Origin: Sphingobacterium sp. N143
GTDB taxonomy: Bacteria > Bacteroidota > Bacteroidia > Sphingobacteriales > Sphingobacteriaceae
DNA: 64,000 nucleotides
NCBI RefSeq assembly: GCF_030325625.1
Contig: NZ_JACAIS010000002.1
Span: 333,913 to 397,912, forward strand
Reading direction: 5' to 3'
In this document: piece by piece, positions 45,698-55,245 of the stretch
Layout: every line of letters starts with the position of its first letter
How positions within the stretch are numbered: position 1 is the stretch's first letter
Notes under the pieces: generated by a model
Told to the model about the DNA's origin: nothing
The model's database searches: none
The model's input: the letters and a program-made list of their open reading frames with translations, nothing else
Position numbers and translations under genes: made by a program

Positions 45698-46870
45698 ATG
45701 AAACAAGATCAATCTAAAATCATACGAGAACAGGTCGATCGTTCAGCACTTCGCGAACATTCGACTCCGTTATACTTAACGTCAAGTTTTATCTTTGACA
45801 GCGCAGAGCAAGGTCGGGCAATCTTTGCGGAAGAAGAGCAGGGAATGGTGTATTCCCGTTATGCGAATCCAAATACGACTGAATTTATCAACAAAGTCTG
45901 TATTATGGAAGGCGCTGAAGCAGGTTTATCCTTTGCTTCGGGGATGGCCGCCGTATTTGCTTCTTTTGCAGCAATTATCCAAAGTGGCGACCATATCGTT
46001 TCGTCACGTGCGATATTTGGGTCCACTCATCAGTTATTTACACAGCTTTTCCCACGCTGGGGGGTCACAACAACTTACGTCGATGCAGCTAACCCCGAAG
46101 AATGGGAAAAAGCCATACAGCCAAATACGAAAATTATCTTTTTGGAATCACCATCTAATCCCGGACTGGAGCTGGTTGATCTGGAATGGTTAGGCAAATT
46201 CAAGGAGAAATACCCGCATATCATTCTTTCCATCGACAACTGCTTTGCTACACCATATCTTCAGAAACCGATTCAATATGGATTTGACCTTGTCATCCAT
46301 TCTGCGACTAAGTATATGGACGGACAGGGCCGTGTCTTGGGTGGTATCGTAGTTGGGAAACAGGAATTGATGGACAAGCTGATGTTCTTTATCCGCCATA
46401 CCGGGCCAGCCTTATCCCCATTCAATGCATGGATTTTGTCCAAAAGCTTGGACACCTTGGGAATCCGTATGGACCGCCATTGTTCAAATGCTCTTGCTTT
46501 GGCAGAGACCCTCGAAAGTCATCCTGAGATCGAGGATGTCAAATATCCATTCTTACCGAGTCATCCACAATACGAGCTGGCGAAAAAGCAGATGAAAGCC
46601 GGTGGTGGTATTGTAACCTTTGTGGTTAAGGGTGGTTTTGAACGTGCAAAAGCGTTTGTTGATCAATTGGAAATGATCTTATATACCTCAAACTTGGGGG
46701 ATTCACGATCAATCGCGACACATCCGGCTTCTACGACACACTCCAAATTATCCGAAGATGAACGCCTAAATTTAGGCATCCAACCAGGCAGTATCCGCCT
46801 ATCCGTTGGTCTGGAAGATCAACAGGATATTATTGATGATATCCTACAGGCATTGGAAAAAACAAAATAG
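45698..46870 (+). CDS. metZ: O-succinylhomoserine sulfhydrylase-type trans-sulfuration enzyme
   Basis: A 390-aa PLP enzyme of the Cys/Met metabolism family. The PLP lysine is K205 in SATKYMDGQGRVLGG, the wording typical of MetZ, and SPSNPGLELVDL and TGPALSPFNAWIL are family motifs. It would make homocysteine from O-succinylhomoserine and sulfide, bypassing cystathionine. Cystathionine gamma-synthase is a less likely alternative. It is a single-gene unit: TACCTTTA 14 bases upstream (45684-45691) resembles a -7 element, and a terminator follows the stop. Confidence 0.9.
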   Translation: MKQDQSKIIREQVDRSALREHSTPLYLTSSFIFDSAEQGRAIFAEEEQGMVYSRYANPNTTEFINKVCIMEGAEAGLSFASGMAAVFASFAAIIQSGDHIVSSRAIFGSTHQLFTQLFPRWGVTTTYVDAANPEEWEKAIQPNTKIIFLESPSNPGLELVDLEWLGKFKEKYPHIILSIDNCFATPYLQKPIQYGFDLVIHSATKYMDGQGRVLGGIVVGKQELMDKLMFFIRHTGPALSPFNAWILSKSLDTLGIRMDRHCSNALALAETLESHPEIEDVKYPFLPSHPQYELAKKQMKAGGGIVTFVVKGGFERAKAFVDQLEMILYTSNLGDSRSIATHPASTTHSKLSEDERLNLGIQPGSIRLSVGLEDQQDIIDDILQALEKTK

Positions 46871-46877
46871 ATGAATA

Positions 46878-46913
46878 AAAAAAGCGTGCTTCAGAAATTG
46901 AGCACGCTTTTTT
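46878..46913 (+). terminator. Terminator after metZ
   Basis: AAAAAAGCGTGCT (46878-46890) pairs with AGCACGCTTTTTT (46901-46913). A and T runs flank both arms, so it can also stop transcripts from the right. Confidence 0.93.
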
Positions 46914-47007
46914 ATTGTCTTGCATCTTGAGGCACTAGTTGTGTTCAGCTTAACGCTTGCTTATATTCTCCTTCATCTTTGTTCCAGCGCTAATCTCCCG
47001 TGCTTAT

Positions 47008-47508
47008 TTAGTTCAACGAAGCAATAGCCGCTGCATAGTTTGGTTCATCTGCAATTTCTGCTACTTGTTCTTCATATAATACTTTTCCGTTTTCATCCAA
47101 TGTGATGACAACACGGCTCAGCAAACCTGCCAAGGGCCCATCTGCAATTGTCAGTTGGTATGCATCCGAAAAATTTGTATTTTTATATTCAGATAATGTC
47201 ACGACATTATTCAACCCTTCTGCGGCGCAGAAACGGCCTTGAGCAAAAGGTAAATCTTTTGATATACACAACACTACAGTATTGTCCAATTGTGACGCTT
47301 CTTTGTTGAAGGCACGTACAGAAGCCGCACAAGTTCCGGTATCTACACTAGGAAAAATATTTAACACAACTTTTTTACCTTTGAAGTCTGCTAGGGATTT
47401 ATCGGAAAGATCTCCTGCAGTTAATTTAAAATCAGGCGCTTGCTCGCCAACCTGAGGCAAATTGCCTTTTGTGTTTACTGGATTGCCTTTAAAAGTGATT
47501 GTAGCCAT
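47008..47508 (-). CDS. tpx: Thiol peroxidase (Tpx)
   Basis: A 166-aa atypical 2-Cys peroxiredoxin. Start at 47508 ([20 protein letters not shown]) is the usual Tpx N-terminus; the frame to 47595 adds 29 non-homologous residues. Peroxidatic Cys in [18 protein letters not shown], resolving Cys in [12 protein letters not shown]. It reduces lipid and alkyl peroxides using thioredoxin. It is divergent from the FadL-like gene and has a promoter-like element upstream (47545-47575). This is a second peroxidase besides Bcp. Confidence 0.95.
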   Translation of the reverse strand: MATITFKGNPVNTKGNLPQVGEQAPDFKLTAGDLSDKSLADFKGKKVVLNIFPSVDTGTCAASVRAFNKEASQLDNTVVLCISKDLPFAQGRFCAAEGLNNVVTLSEYKNTNFSDAYQLTIADGPLAGLLSRVVITLDENGKVLYEEQVAEIADEPNYAAAIASLN

Positions 47509-47544
47509 ATAATATGATCGTTTAATTTTTAGTATCCTTGCACT

Positions 47545-47575
47545 TAAAGGTACGAGCAAAAAAAATATTACACAA
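47545..47575 (-). promoter_or_regulatory. Putative tpx promoter
   Basis: On the minus strand TTG (47573-47575), 20 bases, then TACCTTTA (47545-47552), one base off TAnnTTTG. Transcription would start about 30 bases before ATG 47508. Confidence 0.4.
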
Positions 47576-47653
47576 CATTTATTAATTTTAGTCAAACATT
47601 TATTATGTTAGCATTGTATTTTAAAGAGGAATTAACCAAAAATAAACACTAGT

Positions 47654-48880
47654 ATGAAGAAACTATTATTCTCAATACTTTGTGCAAGTCCGTCGCTCTT
47701 GTTTGCACAAGGATCACAAGTGAATCTACAAAGTCCCAAAGCTGTCGGCATGGGAGGTGCAGGCTCGGCCTACTTTATAGATGAATCTTCCATTTTCTAT
47801 AGCCCGGGTGCTTTGGCAAAAATGGACCATAATGCGATTTCCGTCGCAGGGAATGCTGTTATGTACAAATCCGCGTTTCAAGAAGCTGGAAGCACTGTTG
47901 TTTATCATACTAGAAATCAGGTTTCAACGCCATTTTCAGTATTTGCTGCCATTGGTCCAAAAAACTCCTGGTGGAAGGCTGGTATTGGTGTTTATACGCC
48001 TTATGGTGGGGCTGTAGACTGGGGAAAAGAATGGATCGGCAAATTCAGCCTGGTCAGTTTGTCTTTGCGTGCCATCTACATCCAGCCTACCTTAAGTTTC
48101 AAATTGACTGACAATTTCAGTATTGGGGGTGGTTTTGTTTACAATATAGGTACCGTTGATCTAGAAAATTCCGTTCCAGTATTTTATCCAGATGGCCGTG
48201 CTGGGCTTGCAACATTAAAAGGTACGGGTACAGGTACGGGCTATAACGTCGGTATCCACTATAACCTAGACGATGATTTTGCTTTATCGTTAAGTTACCG
48301 TTCAAAGGTCGTCACCAAGCTTAAAGATGGGGATGCGATTTTTGAAGTTCCTGCATCCGTGGCAAGTAATTTCCCCGAGGGCAATACCTTTAGCGCTGAG
48401 CTGCCTTTACCTTCAACATTTGCTGCAGGGATAGCCTTCCCTGTTTCAGAGAAACTGAAGATGGCGATCGACGCAACACTTATCAACTATGATGTCTACA
48501 AGGCACTGGATTTCGATTACAAGGAAAATACGCCTGTACTACAGGACACGCATTCGCCGAAAAAATATGATAAAGCGGGCTCCGTTAAAGCCGGATTGGA
48601 ATACATTGCATCCGAAAGCCTGCAATTGCGTATCGGTGGAGGAATTATTTCAACGCCTGTACAACAGAGTGCATATGTTTATCCGGAGACACCTGACAAT
48701 ACGCGGTACCTGATATCTGGGGGGCTCACGATTAAGCCCTCTCCAAAATTTGATATCACCGGTTCATTTGCCTACCAACGCATCATGGCCCGTCATTCAA
48801 CGAATGTCGACAGTCACCTTTCGGGCACCTATGCGACCAATATTTTTGCACCCGGTATCGGTATAAGCTATAAATGGTAA
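47654..48880 (+). CDS. OmpP1/FadL/TodX-type outer-membrane transporter
   Basis: A 408-aa beta-barrel protein with signal peptide (MKKLLFSILCASPSLLFAQG). The N-terminus QVNLQSPKAVGMGGAGSAYF followed by FYSPGALAKMDHN is the FadL family mark (the hatch region), and the C-terminus ends in IFAPGIGISYKW, a typical barrel strand. FadL proteins carry hydrophobic molecules such as fatty acids across the outer membrane. It is followed after 25 bases by an SGNH lipoprotein; together they may release and import lipid-derived ligands. Divergent from tpx. Confidence 0.92.
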   Translation: MKKLLFSILCASPSLLFAQGSQVNLQSPKAVGMGGAGSAYFIDESSIFYSPGALAKMDHNAISVAGNAVMYKSAFQEAGSTVVYHTRNQVSTPFSVFAAIGPKNSWWKAGIGVYTPYGGAVDWGKEWIGKFSLVSLSLRAIYIQPTLSFKLTDNFSIGGGFVYNIGTVDLENSVPVFYPDGRAGLATLKGTGTGTGYNVGIHYNLDDDFALSLSYRSKVVTKLKDGDAIFEVPASVASNFPEGNTFSAELPLPSTFAAGIAFPVSEKLKMAIDATLINYDVYKALDFDYKENTPVLQDTHSPKKYDKAGSVKAGLEYIASESLQLRIGGGIISTPVQQSAYVYPETPDNTRYLISGGLTIKPSPKFDITGSFAYQRIMARHSTNVDSHLSGTYATNIFAPGIGISYKW

Positions 48881-48905
48881 TTATTAACAGCCTAATTTGA
48901 TAAAG

Positions 48906-50216
48906 ATGAAAAAAAATAAACTCTATATAGGTGCGGTGTTCGTACTGCTATCGATCGCCTCATGTAAACCGTCTCTGGACGAATATACCCCATCTGCGGG
49001 CGCTGTCGACTTTTCGAACTACGTTGCCATTGGAAACTCATTGACCGCAGGTTATGCTGATGGCGGGCTTTATTTAGAAGGACAAAAAGTAGCCTACCCT
49101 AATTTGATTGCTGAGCAATTAAAACAAGTTGGTGGTGGCGAGTTTAAATCTCCGTTCTTTAGTGAAGCACAAGCCAACGGTTCGGGTTATATTACCCTGA
49201 CCGGTTTAGTCAATGGACAGCCGGTAACTGCGCAGGTAACTGATAAGTTGGCTTACCGTTCGGCTTCGCCAAAACTATTGACCAAATATACCGAACCGAT
49301 CAACAACTTAGGCGTACCGGGTATGCGTATGGATATGGCTTTTGCTGAAGGTATAGGATCTCCAGCAGGAAACATGTATTTTGAGCGTTTATTGCCAGAT
49401 GCAGATGTCATGAAGACCTATTTTACCTACTCGACGACTCAAAAACACACTTTTTTCAGTTTTGCTCTGGGCAACAATGATGCCCTTGGCTGGGCAACAA
49501 ATGGTGGTGTACAGGATGGACCAACGTCAACATTGACATCAACGGCTTTATTTACCTCTCTGCTAAACAACTATGTCACGGCTTTAACTGCTGGCAAACA
49601 AAAAGGAGTCTTGGCCACCATTCCTGATGTCACTGCAACACCGTATTTTACTACAGTTACACGTACAGCTTTATTGGCAGCAGTCAATGCTACCAATCCG
49701 CCACAGCCTGTTAAGGATATTTATATTACTACAAAATCAGGTCCTAGAGCGGCAACCGATAAAGATTATTTTGTTCTTCCTTTTTCATCAACTGGTTTAT
49801 TAGGGAAACCGAATGGCGCTCAAATCCCATATGGTTTGCACCCACTGAACCCAGTAGAAGACAAATACGTACTTGACGTAAATGAAACTGCGACTGTCGT
49901 GGAACGCATCAATGAATACAATGCAGCCATTAAAGCTGCAGCAGCGTCAAAAGGACTTGCTGTCGCGGATGTGCACGAGTTCCTGAATAATGTCAAGGGG
50001 GGAGTACGAATCAATGGACTTGCTGTCAGTGCCAAATATATCACTGGAAATGCTTTTTCACTGGACGGCATTCACCTCACTCCCATCGGAAATGCATTGA
50101 TGGCAAACATTTTCATCAATGCCATCAACAGTACGTACAATACCAAAATCCCTTTGGTGGATGTAGCGCAATACCGTGGTGTAAAATTACCGGATACGGT
50201 TGCTCCGACAAAATAA
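48906..50216 (+). CDS. SGNH/GDSL-type hydrolase lipoprotein
   Basis: A 436-aa lipoprotein from ATG 48906 (MKKNKLYIGAVFVLLSIASC, Cys20). SGNH blocks: I YVAIGNSLTAGYADG (S45), II NNLGVPGMRMD, III FALGNNDALGWA, V LDGIHLTPIGNALMA (D387, H390). GNSL replaces GDSL, a common variant. Esterase or lipase activity is likely; the substrate is unknown. The pairing with FadL suggests lipid or ester cleavage at the cell surface or in the periplasm before uptake. An intrinsic terminator follows. Confidence 0.88.
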   Translation: MKKNKLYIGAVFVLLSIASCKPSLDEYTPSAGAVDFSNYVAIGNSLTAGYADGGLYLEGQKVAYPNLIAEQLKQVGGGEFKSPFFSEAQANGSGYITLTGLVNGQPVTAQVTDKLAYRSASPKLLTKYTEPINNLGVPGMRMDMAFAEGIGSPAGNMYFERLLPDADVMKTYFTYSTTQKHTFFSFALGNNDALGWATNGGVQDGPTSTLTSTALFTSLLNNYVTALTAGKQKGVLATIPDVTATPYFTTVTRTALLAAVNATNPPQPVKDIYITTKSGPRAATDKDYFVLPFSSTGLLGKPNGAQIPYGLHPLNPVEDKYVLDVNETATVVERINEYNAAIKAAAASKGLAVADVHEFLNNVKGGVRINGLAVSAKYITGNAFSLDGIHLTPIGNALMANIFINAINSTYNTKIPLVDVAQYRGVKLPDTVAPTK

Positions 50217-50236
50217 GTTGTAGCCAACATACTGAC

Positions 50237-50266
50237 AAAAGGCAGACGTTTATTCGTCTGCCTTTT
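50237..50266 (+). terminator. Terminator after the SGNH lipoprotein gene
   Basis: AAAAGGCAGACG (50237-50248) pairs perfectly with CGTCTGCCTTTT (50255-50266), followed by more T. Confidence 0.95.
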
Positions 50267-50410
50267 TTGTATATTTGTGTAACATGGATCCAGATTGACT
50301 AGCCCAAGTATCAATGCATGAAAATAACAGGGTGAAGTGATATTTGGGTTCGCCAATAGTAGCATGACGTTCAATAAAAGCGGGCAAAAAACGAATAAAG
50401 AAATACGAAG

Positions 50411-50827
50411 ATGAAAATCAAATTAAACCGTGTCAACCAAGCTGTGCATTTCGAGGCCAGCAGTGAATTATCTCCTGTCAAAGTTAACATCGATGGCTCT
50501 GAAGCTATCGGCGGTGAAGGCAAGGGGGTCCGCCCCATGGAACTGGTGCTCATGGCAGTAGGTTCTTGCAGTGTCTTTGACCTCCACAGCATATTGGTCA
50601 AACAACGCCAGCAAATCGATGATATCCAGGTCGAAGTCGAAGGGAAACGCCGGGATGAAATTCCACAGACATTTACGGATATCCACATTAATTTCTCTTT
50701 AAAGGGTAACATTGACGAGGTGAAGGCCGCAAAAGCTGCTGAGCTGGCTGTCAAGAAATACTGCTCCGTACATGATATGCTTGCTGCTGGTGGGGTAAAT
50801 ATTACCTATTCATTGAAAATCAATTAA
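50411..50827 (+). CDS. OsmC family protein
   Basis: A 138-aa OsmC-fold protein. The reactive-Cys motif is in MAVGSCSVFDLHSILVKQ (about residues 50-67) and the second Cys in KKYCSVHDMLAAGG near the C-terminus, as in organic-hydroperoxide reductases of the OsmC/Ohr group. Cytoplasmic. TATATTTG (50270-50277) lies 130 bases upstream as a possible -7 element. It may act on hydroperoxides like Bcp and Tpx, but the three are in separate transcription units. Confidence 0.88.
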   Translation: MKIKLNRVNQAVHFEASSELSPVKVNIDGSEAIGGEGKGVRPMELVLMAVGSCSVFDLHSILVKQRQQIDDIQVEVEGKRRDEIPQTFTDIHINFSLKGNIDEVKAAKAAELAVKKYCSVHDMLAAGGVNITYSLKIN

Positions 50828-50858
50828 TATTATCATCCGACAGGATCTCCACCAAGCG

Positions 50859-50918
50859 ATGCCCATTACCCTCACCTATTCTATTCCTGGAAAATAGCTG
50901 TGGCAATGGGCATTTTTT
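50859..50918 (+). terminator. Terminator after the OsmC gene
   Basis: ATGCCCATTACC (50859-50870) pairs with GGCAATGGGCAT (50902-50913), one mismatch, followed by a T-run. The large loop holds a smaller CTATT/AATAG hairpin. Confidence 0.75.
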
Positions 50919-50940
50919 AGGTCCGGGATCACCAATACGA

Positions 50941-51996
50941 TCAGCCCTCGATTTCTTCTTTCCGCCTATTCCACAGTTTTTCGGCCCAGCGACCGACAAA
51001 CCAAAATGAAACTGCAAGGATCAGAAAAAATACAGCCCTATTGATATTGTCCCAAAGGTATTCGACATATCTGGTATAGATATTAAGTACTAAAAACACA
51101 AAGCCCACCTCACGGGTGACATTGTCTTTGGCCCTCAACCCATAGATCACCAAGAACGCCGAAACTGCAGTTGATAATATTCCCCAATAGAGCATATGAT
51201 ACTGGCGTACGGTGGTCCACTCATAAAAATCTGCATAGTTACCGAATATAGATAAAGTCCATAATGAGACCATCAGATAAATCAGTCCAATAATATAACT
51301 AATGGGCTGAAAAACCCGCAGCTGCTCAAATCGGGGTTGCGCCCAAACCGCTGCCGCCGTGATCAGAGCGCCAAAAATGGTAAAACGCAAGGGATAATTC
51401 ATCCCCCAAAATTTAAATCCCCAATTACTATGATAAGCTGTTTCAGTGGCAAACCATACCCCTAAGGCAATCAACATAAAAGTCCAGATCAGCTTGCTAT
51501 GGAGCTTTACGGCCAGCAGCCCATAGATAGCAACAGAAAGCAGGAATAAAAAAGAATAATGCATGGTGTCTTTGTCCAATACCTTTCCCATAAACCCGAT
51601 GCAAGCAGCTGTACCAAATACACCGATCAGCATCATGGTTTCTGTGGAGAGATGCTTATAGGGGTACCGTTTTTTATACCGAAAACCCAAGGTATAAAAC
51701 AGTACGGCAACCGCCGCAAAGAAAAAACAAAACAGGATATTGGGAGCTTCATACAGTGAGTCTACAAAAGCTAAAAAAGTAGCATCGGTAAACAAGGAGA
51801 ACACTGCAAATACTAAAGAGGCAAGGGCGATCCAGAAGGCATAACGTGCCAGCTGTCCCCAGTCAAAACTTTTGACATCGAGACTTTCCATAAGTTCATT
51901 GGCCTTCTGTTCGTCCAACAGATTTTCTTTTTTCCAAAATCGGACAATATCTTCAATCGATTGCTTCTCCTGTTTGCTAACGTCGTATTTTCGCAT
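50941..51996 (-). CDS. Multi-pass membrane protein (DUF2157-like)
   Basis: A 351-aa protein from ATG 51994-51996 (MRKYDVSKQEKQSIEDIVRF). The N-terminal ~50 residues are soluble and helical (FWKKENLLDEQKANELMESL); about nine or ten membrane segments follow. This layout resembles DUF2157 membrane proteins, but I cannot confirm the family. A Met at 52020 (MEVNKVIH) is an alternative start. Function unknown. It is divergent from uvrA, 212 bases away. Confidence 0.7.
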   Translation of the reverse strand: MRKYDVSKQEKQSIEDIVRFWKKENLLDEQKANELMESLDVKSFDWGQLARYAFWIALASLVFAVFSLFTDATFLAFVDSLYEAPNILFCFFFAAVAVLFYTLGFRYKKRYPYKHLSTETMMLIGVFGTAACIGFMGKVLDKDTMHYSFLFLLSVAIYGLLAVKLHSKLIWTFMLIALGVWFATETAYHSNWGFKFWGMNYPLRFTIFGALITAAAVWAQPRFEQLRVFQPISYIIGLIYLMVSLWTLSIFGNYADFYEWTTVRQYHMLYWGILSTAVSAFLVIYGLRAKDNVTREVGFVFLVLNIYTRYVEYLWDNINRAVFFLILAVSFWFVGRWAEKLWNRRKEEIEG

Positions 51997-52208
51997 ATGT
52001 ATTACCTTATTGACCTCCATCCCTAATCCGATCACAAGATAGCAATATCCTTTATATTGACAACCACATAACCGCATCACCAGAGAGCTAAATCACTTGT
52101 ATATCACATTTTGTTCCAAAAGTCAAATGGGCTCGCATAATTCCTTTAAAATCTGTAATTTTGCATGTTTTGCATTTCATCCCTTAACGGGGACTTTAAG
52201 GAGTTTTC

Positions 52209-55049
52209 ATGACAGTAAAAAAGGGCCCAGATTTGGGCGAACAAAGTGAAGTTCAAGTATTTGGCGCACGTGTACATAATCTCAAAAATATAGATGTTTC
52301 TTTTCCAAGAAATGAATTGGTCGTTGTTACAGGCTTAAGTGGCAGCGGTAAATCTTCCTTGGCTTTTGACACCATTTATGCGGAAGGTCAGCGCCGTTAT
52401 ATGGAAACATTCAGTGCCTACAGCCGTCAATTTTTGGGGGGCATGGAGCGCCCTGATGTCGACAAGATATCGGGACTGAGCCCGGTTATTTCCATCGAAC
52501 AAAAAACCACAAGTAAGAATCCACGCTCCACAGTAGGAACCATTACTGAAGTCTATGATTTCATGCGCCTTTTGTTCGCCCGTGCCGGGGAAGCTTTTTC
52601 TTATATGACGGGAAAAAAGATGGAGCGGATGTCTGACGACCAGGTCATCGAACGGATCCTCACTGAATTTGAAGGACAGGCATTGAATATCCTGGCCCCA
52701 GTTGTCAAAGGTCGTAAGGGACATTACCGTGAACTTTTTGAACAGATCCGCAAACAGGGTTACGTCAAAGTACGTGTTGATGGTGAAATACTGGATCTTG
52801 TCCCTAAAATGCAGGTGGACCGCTATAAAATTCACGATATCGAAATCGTAGTAGATCGGTTGAAGGTAGAACGCGAGGACATGAAACGCTTGCAGACTTC
52901 AGTCATGCAAGCCATGAAAACTGCAAAAGGTATTATCAAGGTTTCTACCAAAGACAATCAGGAACAGTTTTATAGCCGTTATTTGATGGATGCTGAGTCA
53001 GGAATTTCCTATGATGAACCACAGCCAAATACCTTCTCATTCAATTCACCCTACGGGGCTTGCCCGACGTGCGATGGACTGGGTTATATTTTTGAAATCG
53101 ACAAAGATACCGTCATTCCGGACAAAAAGCTAAGTATTCAAAAAGGTGGTCTTGCGCCTTTGGGGCCGACCCGCGAGAATTGGACATTTGAGGTCCTGAA
53201 AGCAGTAGCAAAAAAATTAGACTTCACAGTCACCACAGCACTGGAGAAACTTCATGCGGAACAGATCGATCAGCTCTTGTTTGGCAATAAAGAAGAGCCG
53301 ATTGTCGTTACGGTATCCTATGGGAGCTACGGTGCCCGTGAGTATCGCGTTGAATTTGAAGGTATCTTCAAGATGCTTGAAGAATTTTCAGGAAAATCTT
53401 CGGATGAAACTCCTTCTCTGGATGATTTTAGAACGAAGGTAACCTGTCCAAGCTGCCATGGTGCCCGCCTGAAGAAGGAATCCCTGCATTTTAGAATTGC
53501 AGACAGAAATATTCATGAGTTATCTACGCTCGATATCGCTACACTGAAAGCCTGGTTTGATCAAGTTGAGCACAAGCTAGATGATCGGCAATTGGTCATC
53601 GCTACAGAAATTCTTAAGGAAATCCGTGCCCGTCTGGGCTTTCTCTTGGATGTCGGCTTAAATTACCTGACTTTGGACCGCACTGCCAAAACACTTTCAG
53701 GCGGAGAGGCTCAACGGATCCGTCTAGCGACACAGATCGGCTCCCAGCTGGTCAATGTGCTTTACATCTTGGATGAGCCAAGTATCGGTTTACACCAACG
53801 GGACAATGAACGCCTAATCAATGCGCTCAAAAACCTGCGTGATATCGGCAACTCAGTACTGGTGGTCGAACATGATAAGGATATGATCTTACATGCGGAC
53901 TATGTGATCGATATGGGACCTGCCGCAGGCCTTCATGGTGGCACGGTAGTGGCCGAAGGCAGTCCTCAGGAAATCTTAAAATCTGATTCTTTAACTGCGG
54001 CTTATCTCAATGGTAAAAAAGAAGTGAAGATCCCTGAAAAACGTCGTACAGGCAATGGTAAAACATTGACACTGCATGGAGCAACAGGACACAACCTAAA
54101 GGATATTTCTGTGGCGTTTCCACTGGGTAAGCTGATCGTTGTCTCAGGTGTCTCGGGTTCGGGCAAATCCAGCTTGATCACAGGCACTTTGTACCCCATC
54201 TTAAATAAACATTTCTTTCGGGCTAAGGCTACACCGCTGCCGTTCAAGAAAATCGAAGGCTTGGAACATATTGACAAGGTCATTGAAATTGACCAAAGTC
54301 CGATCGGACGTACGCCGCGATCCAACCCTTCGACGTATACAGGAGTATTTTCGGATATCCGAACCTTATTTGTTCAACTTCCGGAGGCGAAGATCCGGGG
54401 GTATAAACCGGGGCGTTTTTCATTCAATGTCAAAGGGGGCCGTTGTGAAACCTGTCAGGGTGCCGGACTGAAGGTCATTGAGATGAATTTCCTTCCTGAT
54501 GTTCAGGTTCCTTGTGAAACATGTCATGGAAAACGCTACAACCGAGAAACTTTGGAGGTAAGATATAAGGGAAAATCCATTTCAGATGTGCTTGACATGA
54601 GCATCAATGACGCCGTAGATTTCTTTGAAAATGTACCGAGCATCTACCGGAAGATCAAAACTTTACAAGATGTAGGATTGGGTTACATCACTTTAGGTCA
54701 GTCATCCACCACATTATCGGGAGGGGAGGCGCAACGGGTTAAGCTCGCTACGGAGCTTTCAAAAAAAGATACTGGAAATACTTTTTATATTCTTGACGAA
54801 CCGACTACAGGACTTCATTTTGAGGATGTCCATGTACTGATGGGGGTAATTAACCGTTTAGTAGATCGGGGGAATACTGTACTGATCATCGAGCACAATC
54901 TCGATGTGGTCAAATCTGCAGACTGGGTCATCGACATCGGCCCTGAAGGAGGAAAAGAAGGTGGTCAGGTGCTATTTGAAGGTACACCAGAGAATTTAAT
55001 TAAAAATAAGAAAAGTGAGACTGCACGTTTCTTAAAATCGGAGATGTAA
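52209..55049 (+). CDS. uvrA: Excinuclease ABC subunit A
   Basis: UvrA (946 aa) recognises bulky DNA lesions with UvrB and loads it in nucleotide excision repair. Two ABC modules: Walker A GLSGSGKSSLAFDT (about residue 43) and GVSGSGKSSLITGT (about 650), signatures KTLSGGEAQRIRLA and TTLSGGEAQRVKLA. Zinc modules: CPTCDGLG with CPSCHGARL, and CETCQGAGL with CETCHGKRY. Length is normal. TAATTTTG (52156-52163) may be the -7 element, with no clear -33 box. It precedes mutL by 196 bases. Confidence 0.98.
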   Translation: MTVKKGPDLGEQSEVQVFGARVHNLKNIDVSFPRNELVVVTGLSGSGKSSLAFDTIYAEGQRRYMETFSAYSRQFLGGMERPDVDKISGLSPVISIEQKTTSKNPRSTVGTITEVYDFMRLLFARAGEAFSYMTGKKMERMSDDQVIERILTEFEGQALNILAPVVKGRKGHYRELFEQIRKQGYVKVRVDGEILDLVPKMQVDRYKIHDIEIVVDRLKVEREDMKRLQTSVMQAMKTAKGIIKVSTKDNQEQFYSRYLMDAESGISYDEPQPNTFSFNSPYGACPTCDGLGYIFEIDKDTVIPDKKLSIQKGGLAPLGPTRENWTFEVLKAVAKKLDFTVTTALEKLHAEQIDQLLFGNKEEPIVVTVSYGSYGAREYRVEFEGIFKMLEEFSGKSSDETPSLDDFRTKVTCPSCHGARLKKESLHFRIADRNIHELSTLDIATLKAWFDQVEHKLDDRQLVIATEILKEIRARLGFLLDVGLNYLTLDRTAKTLSGGEAQRIRLATQIGSQLVNVLYILDEPSIGLHQRDNERLINALKNLRDIGNSVLVVEHDKDMILHADYVIDMGPAAGLHGGTVVAEGSPQEILKSDSLTAAYLNGKKEVKIPEKRRTGNGKTLTLHGATGHNLKDISVAFPLGKLIVVSGVSGSGKSSLITGTLYPILNKHFFRAKATPLPFKKIEGLEHIDKVIEIDQSPIGRTPRSNPSTYTGVFSDIRTLFVQLPEAKIRGYKPGRFSFNVKGGRCETCQGAGLKVIEMNFLPDVQVPCETCHGKRYNRETLEVRYKGKSISDVLDMSINDAVDFFENVPSIYRKIKTLQDVGLGYITLGQSSTTLSGGEAQRVKLATELSKKDTGNTFYILDEPTTGLHFEDVHVLMGVINRLVDRGNTVLIIEHNLDVVKSADWVIDIGPEGGKEGGQVLFEGTPENLIKNKKSETARFLKSEM

Positions 55050-55203
55050 TTTTGTACGTTTTTCATGGCTCAATTGTGCTAAAAAGCAATTCAGCGCGCG
55101 CTCATACGAGCGTTATAGCACATTGGCATGCCATGGTTCTCGTCATGTTTTTTTCATATTTAAAAATAGGTCATACGGAATATCCAGTTGATTTTCATCC
55201 GTG

Positions 55204-55239
55204 TTTGTGCTGTCTAAACATGGATATTTCGTAGCTTTG
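55204..55239 (+). promoter_or_regulatory. Putative mutL promoter abutting the start codon
   Basis: TTTG (55204-55207), a 24-base spacer (rather long), and TAGCTTTG (55232-55239), an exact TAnnTTTG. The -7 element ends six bases before ATG 55246, so the transcript would begin at or very near the ATG. This also argues against the longer GTG start at 55201. Confidence 0.45.
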
Positions 55240-55245
55240 TACTAT

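Noticed and set aside
55201..55245. GTG start for mutL 45 bases upstream
   Set aside because: MutL homology begins at MSDIIQLLPDNVA (55246), and the -7 promoter element TAGCTTTG would lie inside the coding region.
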